Of a stretch of 14,449 bases of DNA, positions 8,501 through 14,449 are shown in pieces. The translations under genes were made by a program, and so were the position numbers. The first letter of the stretch is position 1; each line of letters begins with the position of its first letter. The DNA is from an uncultured Verrucomicrobiota bacterium (GTDB lineage: Bacteria > Verrucomicrobiota > Verrucomicrobiia > Opitutales > Opitutaceae). Under the pieces are notes generated by a model that was not told the origin of the DNA, did no database searches, and was given only the letters and a program-made list of their open reading frames with translations. The DNA is taken from positions 1 through 14,449 of the forward strand of contig CAIXIZ010000151.1 in the NCBI GenBank assembly GCA_903919625.1. Reading direction: 5' to 3'.

Positions 8501-8716
8501 CTCATTCTCCAGCGGAATGGTGACGAGGCGTTCAACCTCTTCGGCGGCATGGCCAGGAAAAAGAGTGATGATTTGCACCGAGACGTTGGTGACGTCCGGA
8601 TAGGCTTCAATGGGAAGGTTCCGATAGGCGTTGACGCCTGCAAACACAGAGATTGCGAGCAGCGCCAGCACGATGGGCCGATGCCGCAACGCGTAAGTGA
8701 TGAGCGTGCGAATCAC
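5597..8716 (-). CDS. czcA: Heavy-metal efflux RND pump, CzcA-like
   Basis: This 1039-residue inner membrane proton/metal antiporter forms the core of a tripartite efflux complex and has normal family length. TM1 is at about 10-30, followed by the first periplasmic half (PDVTNVSVQI near the start of it), TM2-6 at about 335-500, TM7 near 530, the second periplasmic half, and TM8-12 at about 860-1025. In TM4 the motif DFGIIVDSAVVIIEN places D401, D407 and E414 where CzcA of Cupriavidus metallidurans has its proton-relay residues D402, D408 and E415. The DFG form separates it from CusA-type copper/silver pumps and favours a divalent cation such as Co, Zn, Cd or Ni. The Gly usual after the second Asp is Ser here. 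Its ATG overlaps the adaptor stop as ATGA, indicating translational coupling. No His-rich metal-binding tail is present. Metal specificity is not proven. Confidence 0.93.
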   Translation of the reverse strand: MIRTLITYALRHRPIVLALLAISVFAGVNAYRNLPIEAYPDVTNVSVQIITLFPGHAAEEVERLVTIPLENEMNGIPKRVSMRSVSLFGLSQITLVFEDDAQGDYVRNQAFQHLAAVNLPAGAQASLSPDATPVGEIYRYSLKAPSGYPLVELKAMEDWIVERQLRTVPGVVDVVGFGGPTKQYQVLIDPTKLKSYGISLAQVFTSLSNGNRNAGGSYIEHGSEMYVVRGLGFVRNIEDIAGIAVDTRNGTPIRISDVGSVVIGNQLRLGQVGLAAPGQPDQNDIVQGIVLLRKGENALQVLEGVRAKVDQINAHYLPTGVRMVPHYDRTELIDRTLHNVRRNMLEGIAFVLAVLVLFLGLGHVRSALVVAAVVPLALLGAFLLLDLRGIPANLISMGAIDFGIIVDSAVVIIENVLRLRAERLGKKSSLKQLIIDGGAQMGRPILFSKAILLTAFIPLYTMQRVEGKIFRPMALTLTFALIAGTLLALTVVPVLASFFIREAGGAEHDSWLVSRLRALYRPLLARALAAKRLLLALALAALAGAGALLFVIGSEFLPKLDEGSLWVRVFMPQSISPSAAARVTRQARQIMASFPEVKTVISQLGRPDDGTDVNGFDVAEFSVNLKPREEWTTASDRDGLIHAMAGRLADIPGIETQFSQYIEDNVNEAISGIKAELSVKIYGEEPEKLQAAADQIAELIKTVPGATDVGTEELLGQPQVQIVMDRAAIARAGLTVSDVQSVVETALGGSVATQVLQGERTFDLVVKLAPRAVLDLDSIRKIPVFGANGERLTLEALTAVDVRPGFARIYREENARRIAVKFSARNRDLGSLVAEAQHKVDATVHLPAGYRLEWTGSFENQQRAQKRLLIIVPITLAAIFFLLFTAFDSGWLAGLILCVVPFAAIGGIVALPLAGLTLSVSALVGFIALFGVSVQNAVLLVERIRELRREGHPMDLAVREGASSRMRPVIMTAAMAALGLLPAALSHAVGAETSRPFAVVIVGGLVTATLVTLFILPALYPFIEKRINPNHEPEPKTTS

Positions 8717-9876
8717 GTCTTGCCTCCCGTCTCGAGCACCGCTTCCACCAGCAGGCTGCCCTCGGTCAACACGCGGTCGTGCGGGCTCAGGCCGCGGTGA
8801 ATGAGAATTCGCCCGCCAAACTCGGTGCCGGGTTCGATTTCGCGGCGTTCAAAACTGCCCGGCACCGTCTCGATGAACACATAGTGTTTTCCTTCCTTGG
8901 TAAATACCGCGGTACTTGCGACTGCAAAGGTGGTCCCGCCGGTTTCCGGTACGTTGATTTCCACTTCAACGTACATTTCGGCTTTGAGCAGAAGCGCGGC
9001 GTTGTCGACGAAGCCACGGGCCTTTACGGTCCGCGTGGCGGGATCAAGTGACTGACCGAGCGAGTCAAGCCGGCCGGAAAATGAGTGATCGGGAAAGGCC
9101 CGGCTGCGCACGGACAGTTCCTGTCCGGGCTGCAAGAGACCCATATCGAGCTCTGTGATATCGAGCACTACCCAGAGTCGATGGGGATTGGAGACGATGA
9201 ATTGTGGCGCTAGCAGTTGGGGCGCGTTGGCGAGCATGAGGTCAGATCGCAGTTCCTGGCCTGGGTTGATGTTTTTTTCAACCACGACGCCAGCGAGCGG
9301 CGTGCGCAACGTGAAGAAACCGTCGACGCTGCCTGTGGGCGCCATGTCGTAAAGGGCGAGGTGGGCGGCGGCGCGCTGCTGCTCAGATTGGGCCCCGGCG
9401 TAGGCGTCCTCCGCTGCGTCCAGATCCTTGCGAGCTGCGGCACCGTGTTCGAACAGATCCTTGGAACGTGCCAGCGTCCGCTCCGCCAGCAACAGATCCG
9501 CCCCGGCTTTCCGGGCATCGGCCTGGGCCTGGCCGAAGTCGGGCGAATCGATCCGCGCCAGCGCAGCTTGCGCTGCAACCTGCTCTCCGAGTGCGACCGT
9601 GACCGAGCGCACCCGGCCGGCTACCGGCGTATAGATGCGCACGGTGGCGTCCTCATCCCACGCGAGCCGACCGGTCAGACGATGCACTTCGGTCGTGCAT
9701 GGCTCCACGGTCGTGACGGTGAGCGCGGCGCGTTGCGGCGAATCTGCGGGAAAGACCACGCGATCACTGGTCACGGTGGGGCTGGCCGACGCGGCGCTGG
9801 GATTCGGGGACTTGGAGCAAGCGGCGATAAGCAGAAGCGCAACAGTTGGGACCAAGCGGGAAAATTTGTGTGACAT
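8713..9876 (-). CDS. czcB: Periplasmic adaptor (membrane fusion) lipoprotein, CzcB-like
   Basis: This 387-residue adaptor joins the inner-membrane pump to the outer-membrane channel. An N-terminal lipoprotein signal ends in LLLIAAC with Cys20. The lipoyl/barrel-sandwich first half is VRIYTPVAGRVRSVTVALGEQV (about 80-101), followed by an alpha-helical hairpin rich in Ala, Gln and Arg (about 112-170), then the second lipoyl half FFTLRTPLAGVVVEKNINPGQ, a beta-barrel domain containing LWVVLDITELDMGLLQPGQ, and a membrane-proximal domain (AVFTKEGKHYVFIE to the end). It has no His-rich N-terminal metal-binding segment, unlike some CzcB proteins. The start lies 14 nt after the channel gene's stop and its stop overlaps the pump start by 4 nt, so the three genes form one operon. 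Family assignment is firm; CzcB versus CusB is by association with the pump. Confidence 0.9.
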   Translation of the reverse strand: MSHKFSRLVPTVALLLIAACSKSPNPSAASASPTVTSDRVVFPADSPQRAALTVTTVEPCTTEVHRLTGRLAWDEDATVRIYTPVAGRVRSVTVALGEQVAAQAALARIDSPDFGQAQADARKAGADLLLAERTLARSKDLFEHGAAARKDLDAAEDAYAGAQSEQQRAAAHLALYDMAPTGSVDGFFTLRTPLAGVVVEKNINPGQELRSDLMLANAPQLLAPQFIVSNPHRLWVVLDITELDMGLLQPGQELSVRSRAFPDHSFSGRLDSLGQSLDPATRTVKARGFVDNAALLLKAEMYVEVEINVPETGGTTFAVASTAVFTKEGKHYVFIETVPGSFERREIEPGTEFGGRILIHRGLSPHDRVLTEGSLLVEAVLETGGKT

Positions 9877-9890
9877 GATTGGAAGAGGGT

Positions 9891-11180
9891 TCAGCGGGTA
9901 TTGTTGCGGTCGGCAATTGGCTCGATCCGGTTGAGGGCGGAGGCGAGGGCAAAGGCGGCAGTGGCGGCGTCGGCTTGGGCGCGGGCGGTCGCGAGGCGGA
10001 TGTCGTTGTCGTTGCGTTCGGTCGCCAGAAGTTCGACGAGCGCGGCGCCGCCTTTGTCGTAGGCATAGGTCACTGATTTGATGATTGCGGCGGATTTCGG
10101 TTGCAGGTCGTGCTCGTAGGTGTCGGCGCGGGTGTGGGCCTCATCGAAGGCAAGTCGGGCGGTGGCGATTTCCGCCGAGACCTGGGTGCGGACCTTGTCG
10201 AGCTGGGCCTGCGCCTCACTGCGTGCGGCCTGTGCGGCAAGAATATTGCCCGTGTTGCGATTCCAAATCGGCAAGGGAAACGAGACCGCCAGGCCAACGG
10301 TGTTTGGCTGGTCGGGTGGCTGATGTTCGTATTGCAGCGAGACCGTCAGATCTGGGATCGCCCCATGGCGCTGAAGCGTCAGATCCGCTTCGCTTTTGGT
10401 GAGGCTGGCTTCGGCCGCGACAATATCCGGACGGGAACCGACGGCGGCTGTCGAGATAATTGGCGGTATGGCGGCAGGGCTGAGTAAATCAACGAGTATT
10501 GTTTCGCCACGGGGTTCGGTCAGTCCAAGAAGCTTTTCCAGTGCCACGAGGGCGCCACGGGCGTTGGCCCGGGCCGAGGCGGCCGAGAGTTCCAACTGGG
10601 CTGCGGCGATCTCAATCTGCGCCTGCTCTGAGGCCGCAATGTCACCCGCATGATAACGGGTGGCGGCGATGCCGGCCTCCCGGTGCAATGATGTCGCCGA
10701 CTCGGTGAGCACTCGTTCTTCCTCGCGTGCCTCCACTGCGGCGAGATAAAGCTGATCGACCGCTTGCAGCAGCAGACGGCGCGAGTCATCGCGGAGAGCC
10801 TCGGCGGAACGAGCTCCAGCTTCGGCCGAAGCTCGACGGACCCCGCGTTTGCCCAGTTCGATAAACTGACTGAGCGAGAAAATGGAGTCGTAGCTCTTGC
10901 TCCAATATCCTCCGCCTATGACCGTGGCGTTGCTGCGGCTGTCAGTATTTATCTTGCTCACGGAATAGCCGGCGACGGGATTCGGATATTCGCGTACGAC
11001 CCGCAATTGCGCCAGGGCGGCGTCCGCCTGAGACTGCGCGATGCGGAGGTCGGCGTTGTTGCGCAAGGCCAGCTGTTGCGCCTGCGCCAACGTCAGCGGA
11101 CTGGTGGGCACGAAATCGGCAAAGATGGCACAGTGGCCTAGTGAAAAAAGGATGAGGCAGGTGGAAAACTTCCGACGCAT
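9891..11180 (-). CDS. czcC: Outer membrane efflux factor, TolC/CzcC-like
   Basis: This 429-residue outer membrane channel is the first gene of the efflux operon. A signal peptide (residues 1 to about 21, cleavage near IFA-DFV) is followed by two outer-membrane-efflux-protein repeats. The first opens with LTLAQAQQLALRNNADLRIAQSQAD (about 29-53) and includes strand/turn segments YPNPVAGYSVSK; the second has RPDIVAAEASLTKSEADLTLQRHGAIPDLTVSLQYEH and PLPIWNRNTGNILAAQAARSEAQ, the classic central motif of the family. Long Ala/Gln-rich helices build the periplasmic tunnel. The ATG at 11180 is the first in frame. It has no Shine-Dalgarno sequence, and a perfect TATAAT lies 6 nt upstream, so the message may be leaderless. 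It is followed 14 nt later by the adaptor gene. Confidence 0.91.
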   Translation of the reverse strand: MRRKFSTCLILFSLGHCAIFADFVPTSPLTLAQAQQLALRNNADLRIAQSQADAALAQLRVVREYPNPVAGYSVSKINTDSRSNATVIGGGYWSKSYDSIFSLSQFIELGKRGVRRASAEAGARSAEALRDDSRRLLLQAVDQLYLAAVEAREEERVLTESATSLHREAGIAATRYHAGDIAASEQAQIEIAAAQLELSAASARANARGALVALEKLLGLTEPRGETILVDLLSPAAIPPIISTAAVGSRPDIVAAEASLTKSEADLTLQRHGAIPDLTVSLQYEHQPPDQPNTVGLAVSFPLPIWNRNTGNILAAQAARSEAQAQLDKVRTQVSAEIATARLAFDEAHTRADTYEHDLQPKSAAIIKSVTYAYDKGGAALVELLATERNDNDIRLATARAQADAATAAFALASALNRIEPIADRNNTR

Positions 11181-11186
11181 CGAACC

Positions 11187-11192
11187 ATTATA
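11187..11192 (-). promoter_or_regulatory. Candidate -10 box of the efflux operon
   Basis: On the minus strand this is a perfect TATAAT. Its last T is at 11187, and six bases (GGTTCG) separate it from the ATG at 11180, so a sigma-70-type start would fall on the A of the ATG, giving a leaderless mRNA. The position 17 nt upstream reads about TATCTT, a poor -35, as expected for a promoter that needs an activator. Assigned by eye; alternative promoters further upstream are not excluded. Confidence 0.55.
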
Positions 11193-11213
11193 ACATTCAG
11201 CAAATCGGAAAGA

Positions 11214-11222
11214 TATAGGACC
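11214..11222. promoter_or_regulatory. Possible second half-site near the -35 position
   Basis: TATAGGACC matches seven of nine positions of the left arm (TCTAGGACA) of the palindrome, in the same orientation and 23 bp away, about two helical turns. Its core lies around -40 relative to the inferred start, where class II activators bind. No matching right arm is present, so it may be a weak half-site or chance. Confidence 0.3.
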
Positions 11223-11236
11223 TAGGCTGTTTTCCC

Positions 11237-11255
11237 TCTAGGACATTGTCCTAGA
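11237..11255. promoter_or_regulatory. 19-bp palindrome, candidate operator of the efflux operon
   Basis: TCTAGGACATTGTCCTAGA is a perfect inverted repeat of 9-nt arms around one central base. It lies between the porin stop and the efflux operon, centred about 66 bp upstream of the inferred start, a typical class I activator distance. Two 9-nt arms on one DNA face fit a dimeric regulator such as the NarL-type regulator at 3171-3869. It could also act as an mRNA hairpin at the 3' end of the porin transcript, but it has no U-tract and a minimal loop, so an operator is favoured. The regulator's identity is inference. Confidence 0.65.
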
Positions 11256-11283
11256 TGAACGAAATTGAAGACTTTCAGTTCTC

Positions 11284-12768
11284 TCAAAATTGAACATGCG
11301 CGCGAACAGCATAGATTGAAACAGGACCTCGGTCTGCGTTGTAGGCCGGGTTGCGAATGTATTGGTAATCAATGCTCAGTTGCAGCCATTTCTGCGCTTG
11401 AAAGGCATAATAGGTTTCGAGGATCTGTTCGGTGTGGTACCGGAGGGCCCCGTCGCCTACAATCAGCCCGGTGCCGCCGACCGCGAGATAGTCGCGCTGT
11501 TCCGGGGAAAGCCCGTCAACCGCGATCCCTAAACCAAAGACGTCGTCGGGGCGATTCCAGCCTCCGCCTTTGACGCTCAAGCCTGCGGCGATGGAACGAT
11601 CTACTTGCGTGAACGCCCAATTCTCGGACCGGCCATCGTTCCAACTGATCCGAGCAAAGGCTCCCAAATTGGTGGCCAACTCTTGATCCCAGCTAACCCC
11701 GAAACCCACCTTTGAACGGTAAGCGCGGGTAGCGGCAATATCGACCGGCTTGCCGGTGGCTGTAGCCGTCTCTGTTGCTCGGGCAAAGTTGCCCATATTC
11801 GCCTGATTCCAGTAGGCAAAGGAGCGCACTGTGCCGTTGAGGCTTCCCGATTTGTAGCGGTAGTCATGTTGGAGAATCTGCCCGTGGGCCTTGGCGAGAT
11901 GCATGTCCATGGTGAAGCCGTTTGGCTGATTTGGTTCCAGGAAGATTCCGTAATGCAGCGTGGTGTTCGGAGTATTCCATTCAACGACCATGCCGGAAGT
12001 GAAACCAACCGCATCAGCAGGATAGTCCCACCCGGTACTCTCCCATAGCGACCAATTCATAAATTGGGTCCGCGGATCGTGCGCATAGGTGTTGCCGTCA
12101 AAGAAGTCATTGGCGGAGAATTTGCCGACCGAAAGAGTCAGCCGATTAACATCAACTTCTTCGGACACTTGGTTCACGTCCCTCTCTAGCTTGTCCTTTT
12201 CACCGCCGAGCCCGATCACGTGGCGCAGGAACAGCCGGGAGGTGTTGTAACGGAAATTAGGAAACCCAGATTTCACCGCCTCACCGTTGGGGAATCCGGC
12301 GACTCCCAGCGTCTCGCTGAGCCCATGACCCTGAAAGATCTCCGGATTGAAAACCAACTCACCACCCCGCCAAAGCCTGCGATCAAGATAGAGCGAATAC
12401 GAAAAAGTGCGCTCCACCTCCCGTGTGTTCTGGAAGCTGTTGGGTCCGTGGTAGGCTGCGGGAAACCCACCGTGTCCTTGATCTATGAAGGTTGCTTCGG
12501 TGAAGATTGACCAATCGTTCAGCCCTGCGCTCAAGAGGTTTTGAAGTCCGGTCACAGCGGGGTTTTCGAGTGATCCCCTGTTTGCCTGATCTTTGGAGGA
12601 CGGATACTCTGGCACTTCCGTATTGGTTTGCGCTCGCATTGCCTGTCCCAGGGCTATGCTCCCGAACAGACAGGTCATAAACGTGCAGTTAATAAAGCCG
12701 TTGAGAATTTGTCCCGCAGCAAAAGTGCATGGGGTTCGTCGTTGGCGAATGAAACTTGGAATGGGCAT
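11284..12768 (-). CDS. OprB-family carbohydrate-selective porin
   Basis: This 494-residue outer membrane beta-barrel resembles OprB-family porins. Recognisable parts are the GLNDWSIFTEATFIDQGHGGF segment, GELVFNPEIFQGHGLSETLGVAGFPNGEA, LSVGKFSANDFFDGNTYAHDPRTQFMNWSLWES, QRDYLAVGGTGLIVGDG and a terminal strand SIYAVRAHVQF ending in Phe. The N-terminus holds a basic stretch (RQRR) and a hydrophobic run ending near ALGQAMRAQ. A second ATG at 12678 (MTCLFGSIALGQAM) would give a shorter, cleaner signal peptide, so the true start could be either. Family members pass sugars and other small solutes; a role in metal handling is not established, and its place before a metal-type pump may be incidental. 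The IS element about 80 bp upstream may have replaced its promoter region. Confidence 0.85.
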   Translation of the reverse strand: MPIPSFIRQRRTPCTFAAGQILNGFINCTFMTCLFGSIALGQAMRAQTNTEVPEYPSSKDQANRGSLENPAVTGLQNLLSAGLNDWSIFTEATFIDQGHGGFPAAYHGPNSFQNTREVERTFSYSLYLDRRLWRGGELVFNPEIFQGHGLSETLGVAGFPNGEAVKSGFPNFRYNTSRLFLRHVIGLGGEKDKLERDVNQVSEEVDVNRLTLSVGKFSANDFFDGNTYAHDPRTQFMNWSLWESTGWDYPADAVGFTSGMVVEWNTPNTTLHYGIFLEPNQPNGFTMDMHLAKAHGQILQHDYRYKSGSLNGTVRSFAYWNQANMGNFARATETATATGKPVDIAATRAYRSKVGFGVSWDQELATNLGAFARISWNDGRSENWAFTQVDRSIAAGLSVKGGGWNRPDDVFGLGIAVDGLSPEQRDYLAVGGTGLIVGDGALRYHTEQILETYYAFQAQKWLQLSIDYQYIRNPAYNADRGPVSIYAVRAHVQF

Positions 12769-12850
12769 GGGTTAGCTTTGGCAGTCTGAGGGCGTATTTT
12801 TGCGAGACGGTTTCGGGTTTTTGCGGGCCGCGACCATAAATGAAACAGTT
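12769..12850. other. Short region between the porin start and the IS element
   Basis: These 82 bp are all that remains upstream of the porin before the IS inverted repeat. On the minus strand a 21-codon frame starts at an ATG near 12835 (MVAARKNPKPSRKNTP) and ends just before the porin; it looks like chance or a leader peptide at most. I see no consensus promoter, so porin transcription may now depend on the IS end or on read-through. Confidence 0.35.
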
Positions 12851-12878
12851 GTGTCCATCAAGTTCTGCAAAAAGGGGA
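12851..12878 (+). repeat. IS terminal inverted repeat (distal end)
   Basis: This repeat lies downstream of the transposase gene. It pairs with 14242-14269; the shared blocks are GTGTC, AAGTTC and GCAAAAAGG, with mismatches mostly in positions 6-9. Confidence 0.8.
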
Positions 12879-12925
12879 TCGGTGGTATGCGGCTGGATGA
12901 GATAAAAAGATTTATGGGGAGGGTT

Positions 12926-12952
12926 AAGGGAGGGGGCGAAGCCACCTCCCTT
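12926..12952 (-). terminator. Stem-loop downstream of the transposase
   Basis: An 8-bp stem (AAGGGAGG with CCTCCCTT), one mismatched pair, then a 3-bp GGC/GCC stem closed by a 3-nt loop. It starts about 20 bp past the transposase stop, inside the element. No T-tract follows on the minus strand, so it may be a weak terminator or a structure protecting the transposase mRNA. Confidence 0.5.
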
Positions 12953-12972
12953 TCCTGGGTGAGTGGTTTGAG

Positions 12973-14187
12973 TTAGGCGGCGCGGGTTTGAGGCGCGGGG
13001 TGTTTGTGCTGATCGCGGAGTAGGTCCATGTTCAGGTACCGGTTTTCATCGACCCACTCTTCGTGGGTTTCGACGGCGAGGGCTTGGACCAGCCGCAGGC
13101 AGCTGGCTTCGTCGGGGAAGATGCGTACCAGCAGTGTACGGCGTTTGATCTCCTGATTTAAGCGCTCGAGTAGGTTGGTTGATTTGAGGTGTTTATGATG
13201 AGCGCGGGGCAGTCGATAAAACGCGAACGTCTCGTCGATGTTCGCCTCGACCCAGGCACACAGTTTCGGGTGTTTATCCTGCCAACGCGCGAGCCAGGCG
13301 GCCAGATCGTGGCGCGCTTCATTGGCATCATGCCGATCGTAGATCCAGCGTAGCTCAACTAAGCAATCGTCGGCTTGTTTACGGGGCAGATAATCGAGGG
13401 CGTTGCGCAGGAAGTGCACGTAGCAACGCTGCCAATGCGCTTCCGGTAAGGCTTCCATGATCGCGCGTTTGAGCCCGGCGTGATCGTCGCTCACCACGAG
13501 TTGAACCCCGTGCAGACCACGCTCTTTGAGCCGCAGCAGATGCTCTTTCCAGCTCCCGGTGCTTTCTCGGTTGGCGAGCTCGACGGAGAGCACATGCCGG
13601 CGGCCGTCCCAACCGATGCCGAGCGTGATCAAGACCGCTCGGCTTTGGCCGACGCCGTTTTCCCGGACCCGTTCGTAACGCGCATCAAGGATGATGTACG
13701 GATACGCCTCATCCAGCCGGCGGTGCATGAAGCGTTTCAGTTCCTCGTCCATCTTGACGTTCAGTTCGCTGATGGCGCTCGCACTAAATTCATGGCCGCA
13801 CAGTTCCTCGGTGATCGTCTTCACCCGGCGAGTGGATACACCTTGCACGTACATCTGCATGAGGGCCGCAACCAGCGCTTTCTCACTGCGTTGATAACGC
13901 TCAAACAGTTCGGTTGAAAACCGGCCTTGGCGGTCCTGCGGTACCTTCAGTTCCAGCTTTCCCACTCGGGTCACCAGCGTTCGGGGATAATGCCCACTGC
14001 GGTAGCCTAAGCGGCCTCCCGTTCGCTCGCTTTTGCTAGCCTGCAGCGCCGTCTCCATCTCGGCCTCAAGCACCTCCTGCAGCAACTTTTGCAGCAGATG
14101 CTTCATCGCATCGTCTTCGGTCAGTAGCTTCATCAAATCTTGTTTTGTTAGCTGAATCGGTTCATCGTTTCGCTTCGGGCGGATCAT
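12973..14187 (-). CDS. IS256-family transposase (DDE)
   Basis: This 404-residue transposase is of normal family length and appears intact. The DDE triad is visible: D168 in IILDARYERVRENG, D234 in QLVVSDDHAGLK and E346 in LLERLNQEIKRRT. The conserved CYVHFLRN segment lies between the second Asp and the Glu. The N-terminal part (MKLLTEDDAMKHLLQ, TGGRLGYRSGHYPRTLVTRVGKLELKVPQDR) is typical of the Mutator-like group. I chose ATG 14187 because an AAAGGAAA ribosome binding site lies just upstream; an upstream in-frame ATG at 14238 would start inside the terminal repeat region. The gene has the same orientation as the porin. Confidence 0.94.
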   Translation of the reverse strand: MIRPKRNDEPIQLTKQDLMKLLTEDDAMKHLLQKLLQEVLEAEMETALQASKSERTGGRLGYRSGHYPRTLVTRVGKLELKVPQDRQGRFSTELFERYQRSEKALVAALMQMYVQGVSTRRVKTITEELCGHEFSASAISELNVKMDEELKRFMHRRLDEAYPYIILDARYERVRENGVGQSRAVLITLGIGWDGRRHVLSVELANRESTGSWKEHLLRLKERGLHGVQLVVSDDHAGLKRAIMEALPEAHWQRCYVHFLRNALDYLPRKQADDCLVELRWIYDRHDANEARHDLAAWLARWQDKHPKLCAWVEANIDETFAFYRLPRAHHKHLKSTNLLERLNQEIKRRTLLVRIFPDEASCLRLVQALAVETHEEWVDENRYLNMDLLRDQHKHPAPQTRAA

Positions 14188-14241
14188 GGTTTTTCCTTTA
14201 TTGGTGGTTTTAGGTTTTGTCACCCAACCACCTACCATGAT

Positions 14242-14269
14242 TCGCCTTTTTGCTGAACTTTTAAGACAC
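14242..14269 (-). repeat. IS terminal inverted repeat (transposase-proximal end)
   Basis: Partner of 12851-12878, located about 55 bp upstream of the transposase ATG. Minus-strand reading from 14269: GTGTCTTAAAAGTTCAGC followed by AAAAAGGCGA. Confidence 0.8.
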
Positions 14270-14312
14270 TACCATCGCTGAAATCGAAACCCGACCGCAA
14301 GCCCAGCGTCAG

Positions 14313-14447
14313 CTATCTGTCCGCCTCGTCAGTCCGATTCCTATCCTTCGGTGGTTCCTTTTTCAGCTCCCAATGGAATTTTTCACCTTCGTTCATCAGT
14401 TGCATTTGACGCGCTTCCGGGCCCGCTGGCGCGAAATTTTTAGGCGC
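14313..14447 (-). CDS. 3' end of an unrecognised gene, runs off the right edge
   Basis: Reading inward from the right edge on the minus strand, a frame gives 44 residues (APKNFAPAGPEARQMQLMNE, then GEKFHWELKKEPPKDRNR and so on) before TAG at 14313-14315. The charged, Pro-containing tail and consistent composition look like a real protein C-terminus; the other minus-strand frames carry early stops. I cannot assign a family. It ends 43 bp before the IS end, so the insertion sits between genes rather than in this one, unless the gene was already shortened. Confidence 0.5.
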   Translation of the reverse strand, partial: APKNFAPAGPEARQMQLMNEGEKFHWELKKEPPKDRNRTDEADR

Positions 14448-14449
14448 AC

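Larger units (their letters stand above)
12851..14269 (-). mobile_element. IS256-family insertion sequence, complete
   Basis: The element is about 1419 bp, bounded by imperfect inverted repeats. The left repeat (12851-12878) begins GTGTCC and contains AAGTTCTGCAAAAAGG; the right one, read inward on the minus strand from 14269, begins GTGTCTT and contains AAGTTCAGCAAAAAGG. About 22 of 28 positions agree. One transposase gene fills the interior. No matching 8-9 bp target duplication is visible next to these ends, so the exact termini could be off by a few bases or the flanks have diverged or recombined. Confidence 0.85.

Noticed and set aside
11237..11255. The palindrome read as a rho-independent terminator of the porin gene
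   Set aside because: No U-tract follows and the loop would be almost absent; position relative to the next promoter fits an operator better.
1..14449. tRNA, rRNA, CRISPR array, toxin-antitoxin or phage-defence genes
   Set aside because: No cloverleaf-like segment, regular repeat-spacer pattern or matching protein motifs were seen on either strand.

Overview
The window looks like Verrucomicrobiota, most likely Opitutaceae. This is inferred from gene content and style: a TonB box of the form LKLDPFIV, a sulfatase fragment of the glycan-degrading type, an OprB-type porin, high GC, and weak or absent Shine-Dalgarno sites. No rRNA or marker gene confirms it. Every supported gene lies on the minus strand, so transcription runs right to left. 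No gene-free stretch exceeds about 300 bases.

Right to left: (1) the 3' end of an unrecognised gene (14313-14447); (2) a complete IS256-family insertion sequence (about 12851-14269) with imperfect terminal inverted repeats, sitting about 80 bp upstream of (3) an OprB-family carbohydrate porin (11284-12768); (4) a 103-bp intergenic region with a 19-bp palindrome and a perfect -10 box placed so that transcription would start on the first base of the next gene; (5) a tripartite heavy-metal-type RND efflux operon, outer membrane factor (9891-11180), lipoprotein adaptor (8713-9876) and CzcA-like pump (5597-8716); (6) an unrecognised small lipoprotein (4972-5448); (7) a NarL-type two-component system, membrane histidine kinase (3862-4953) overlapping its response regulator (3171-3869); (8) a damaged ABC-transporter ATPase gene (2348-3046) that lacks about 13 residues around Walker B and has no permease partner; (9) a TonB-dependent receptor (166-2340); (10) at the left edge, the inside of a sulfatase gene whose 5' end is missing.

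Working model: the porin, efflux pump, lipoprotein and two-component system form an envelope/metal-homeostasis locus. The pump would export a divalent metal (Co/Zn/Cd/Ni type, judged from the DFGIIVDS motif). The NarL-type regulator is the natural candidate to bind the palindrome upstream of the pump operon. The TonB receptor may import a metal complex or another ligand, but its substrate cannot be read from sequence. The edges (IS element, truncated sulfatase, eroded ABC gene) show that the locus has been rearranged. I see no clearly new defence or mobile system. The most interesting items are the pump control region, the damaged ABC gene and the truncated sulfatase junction.
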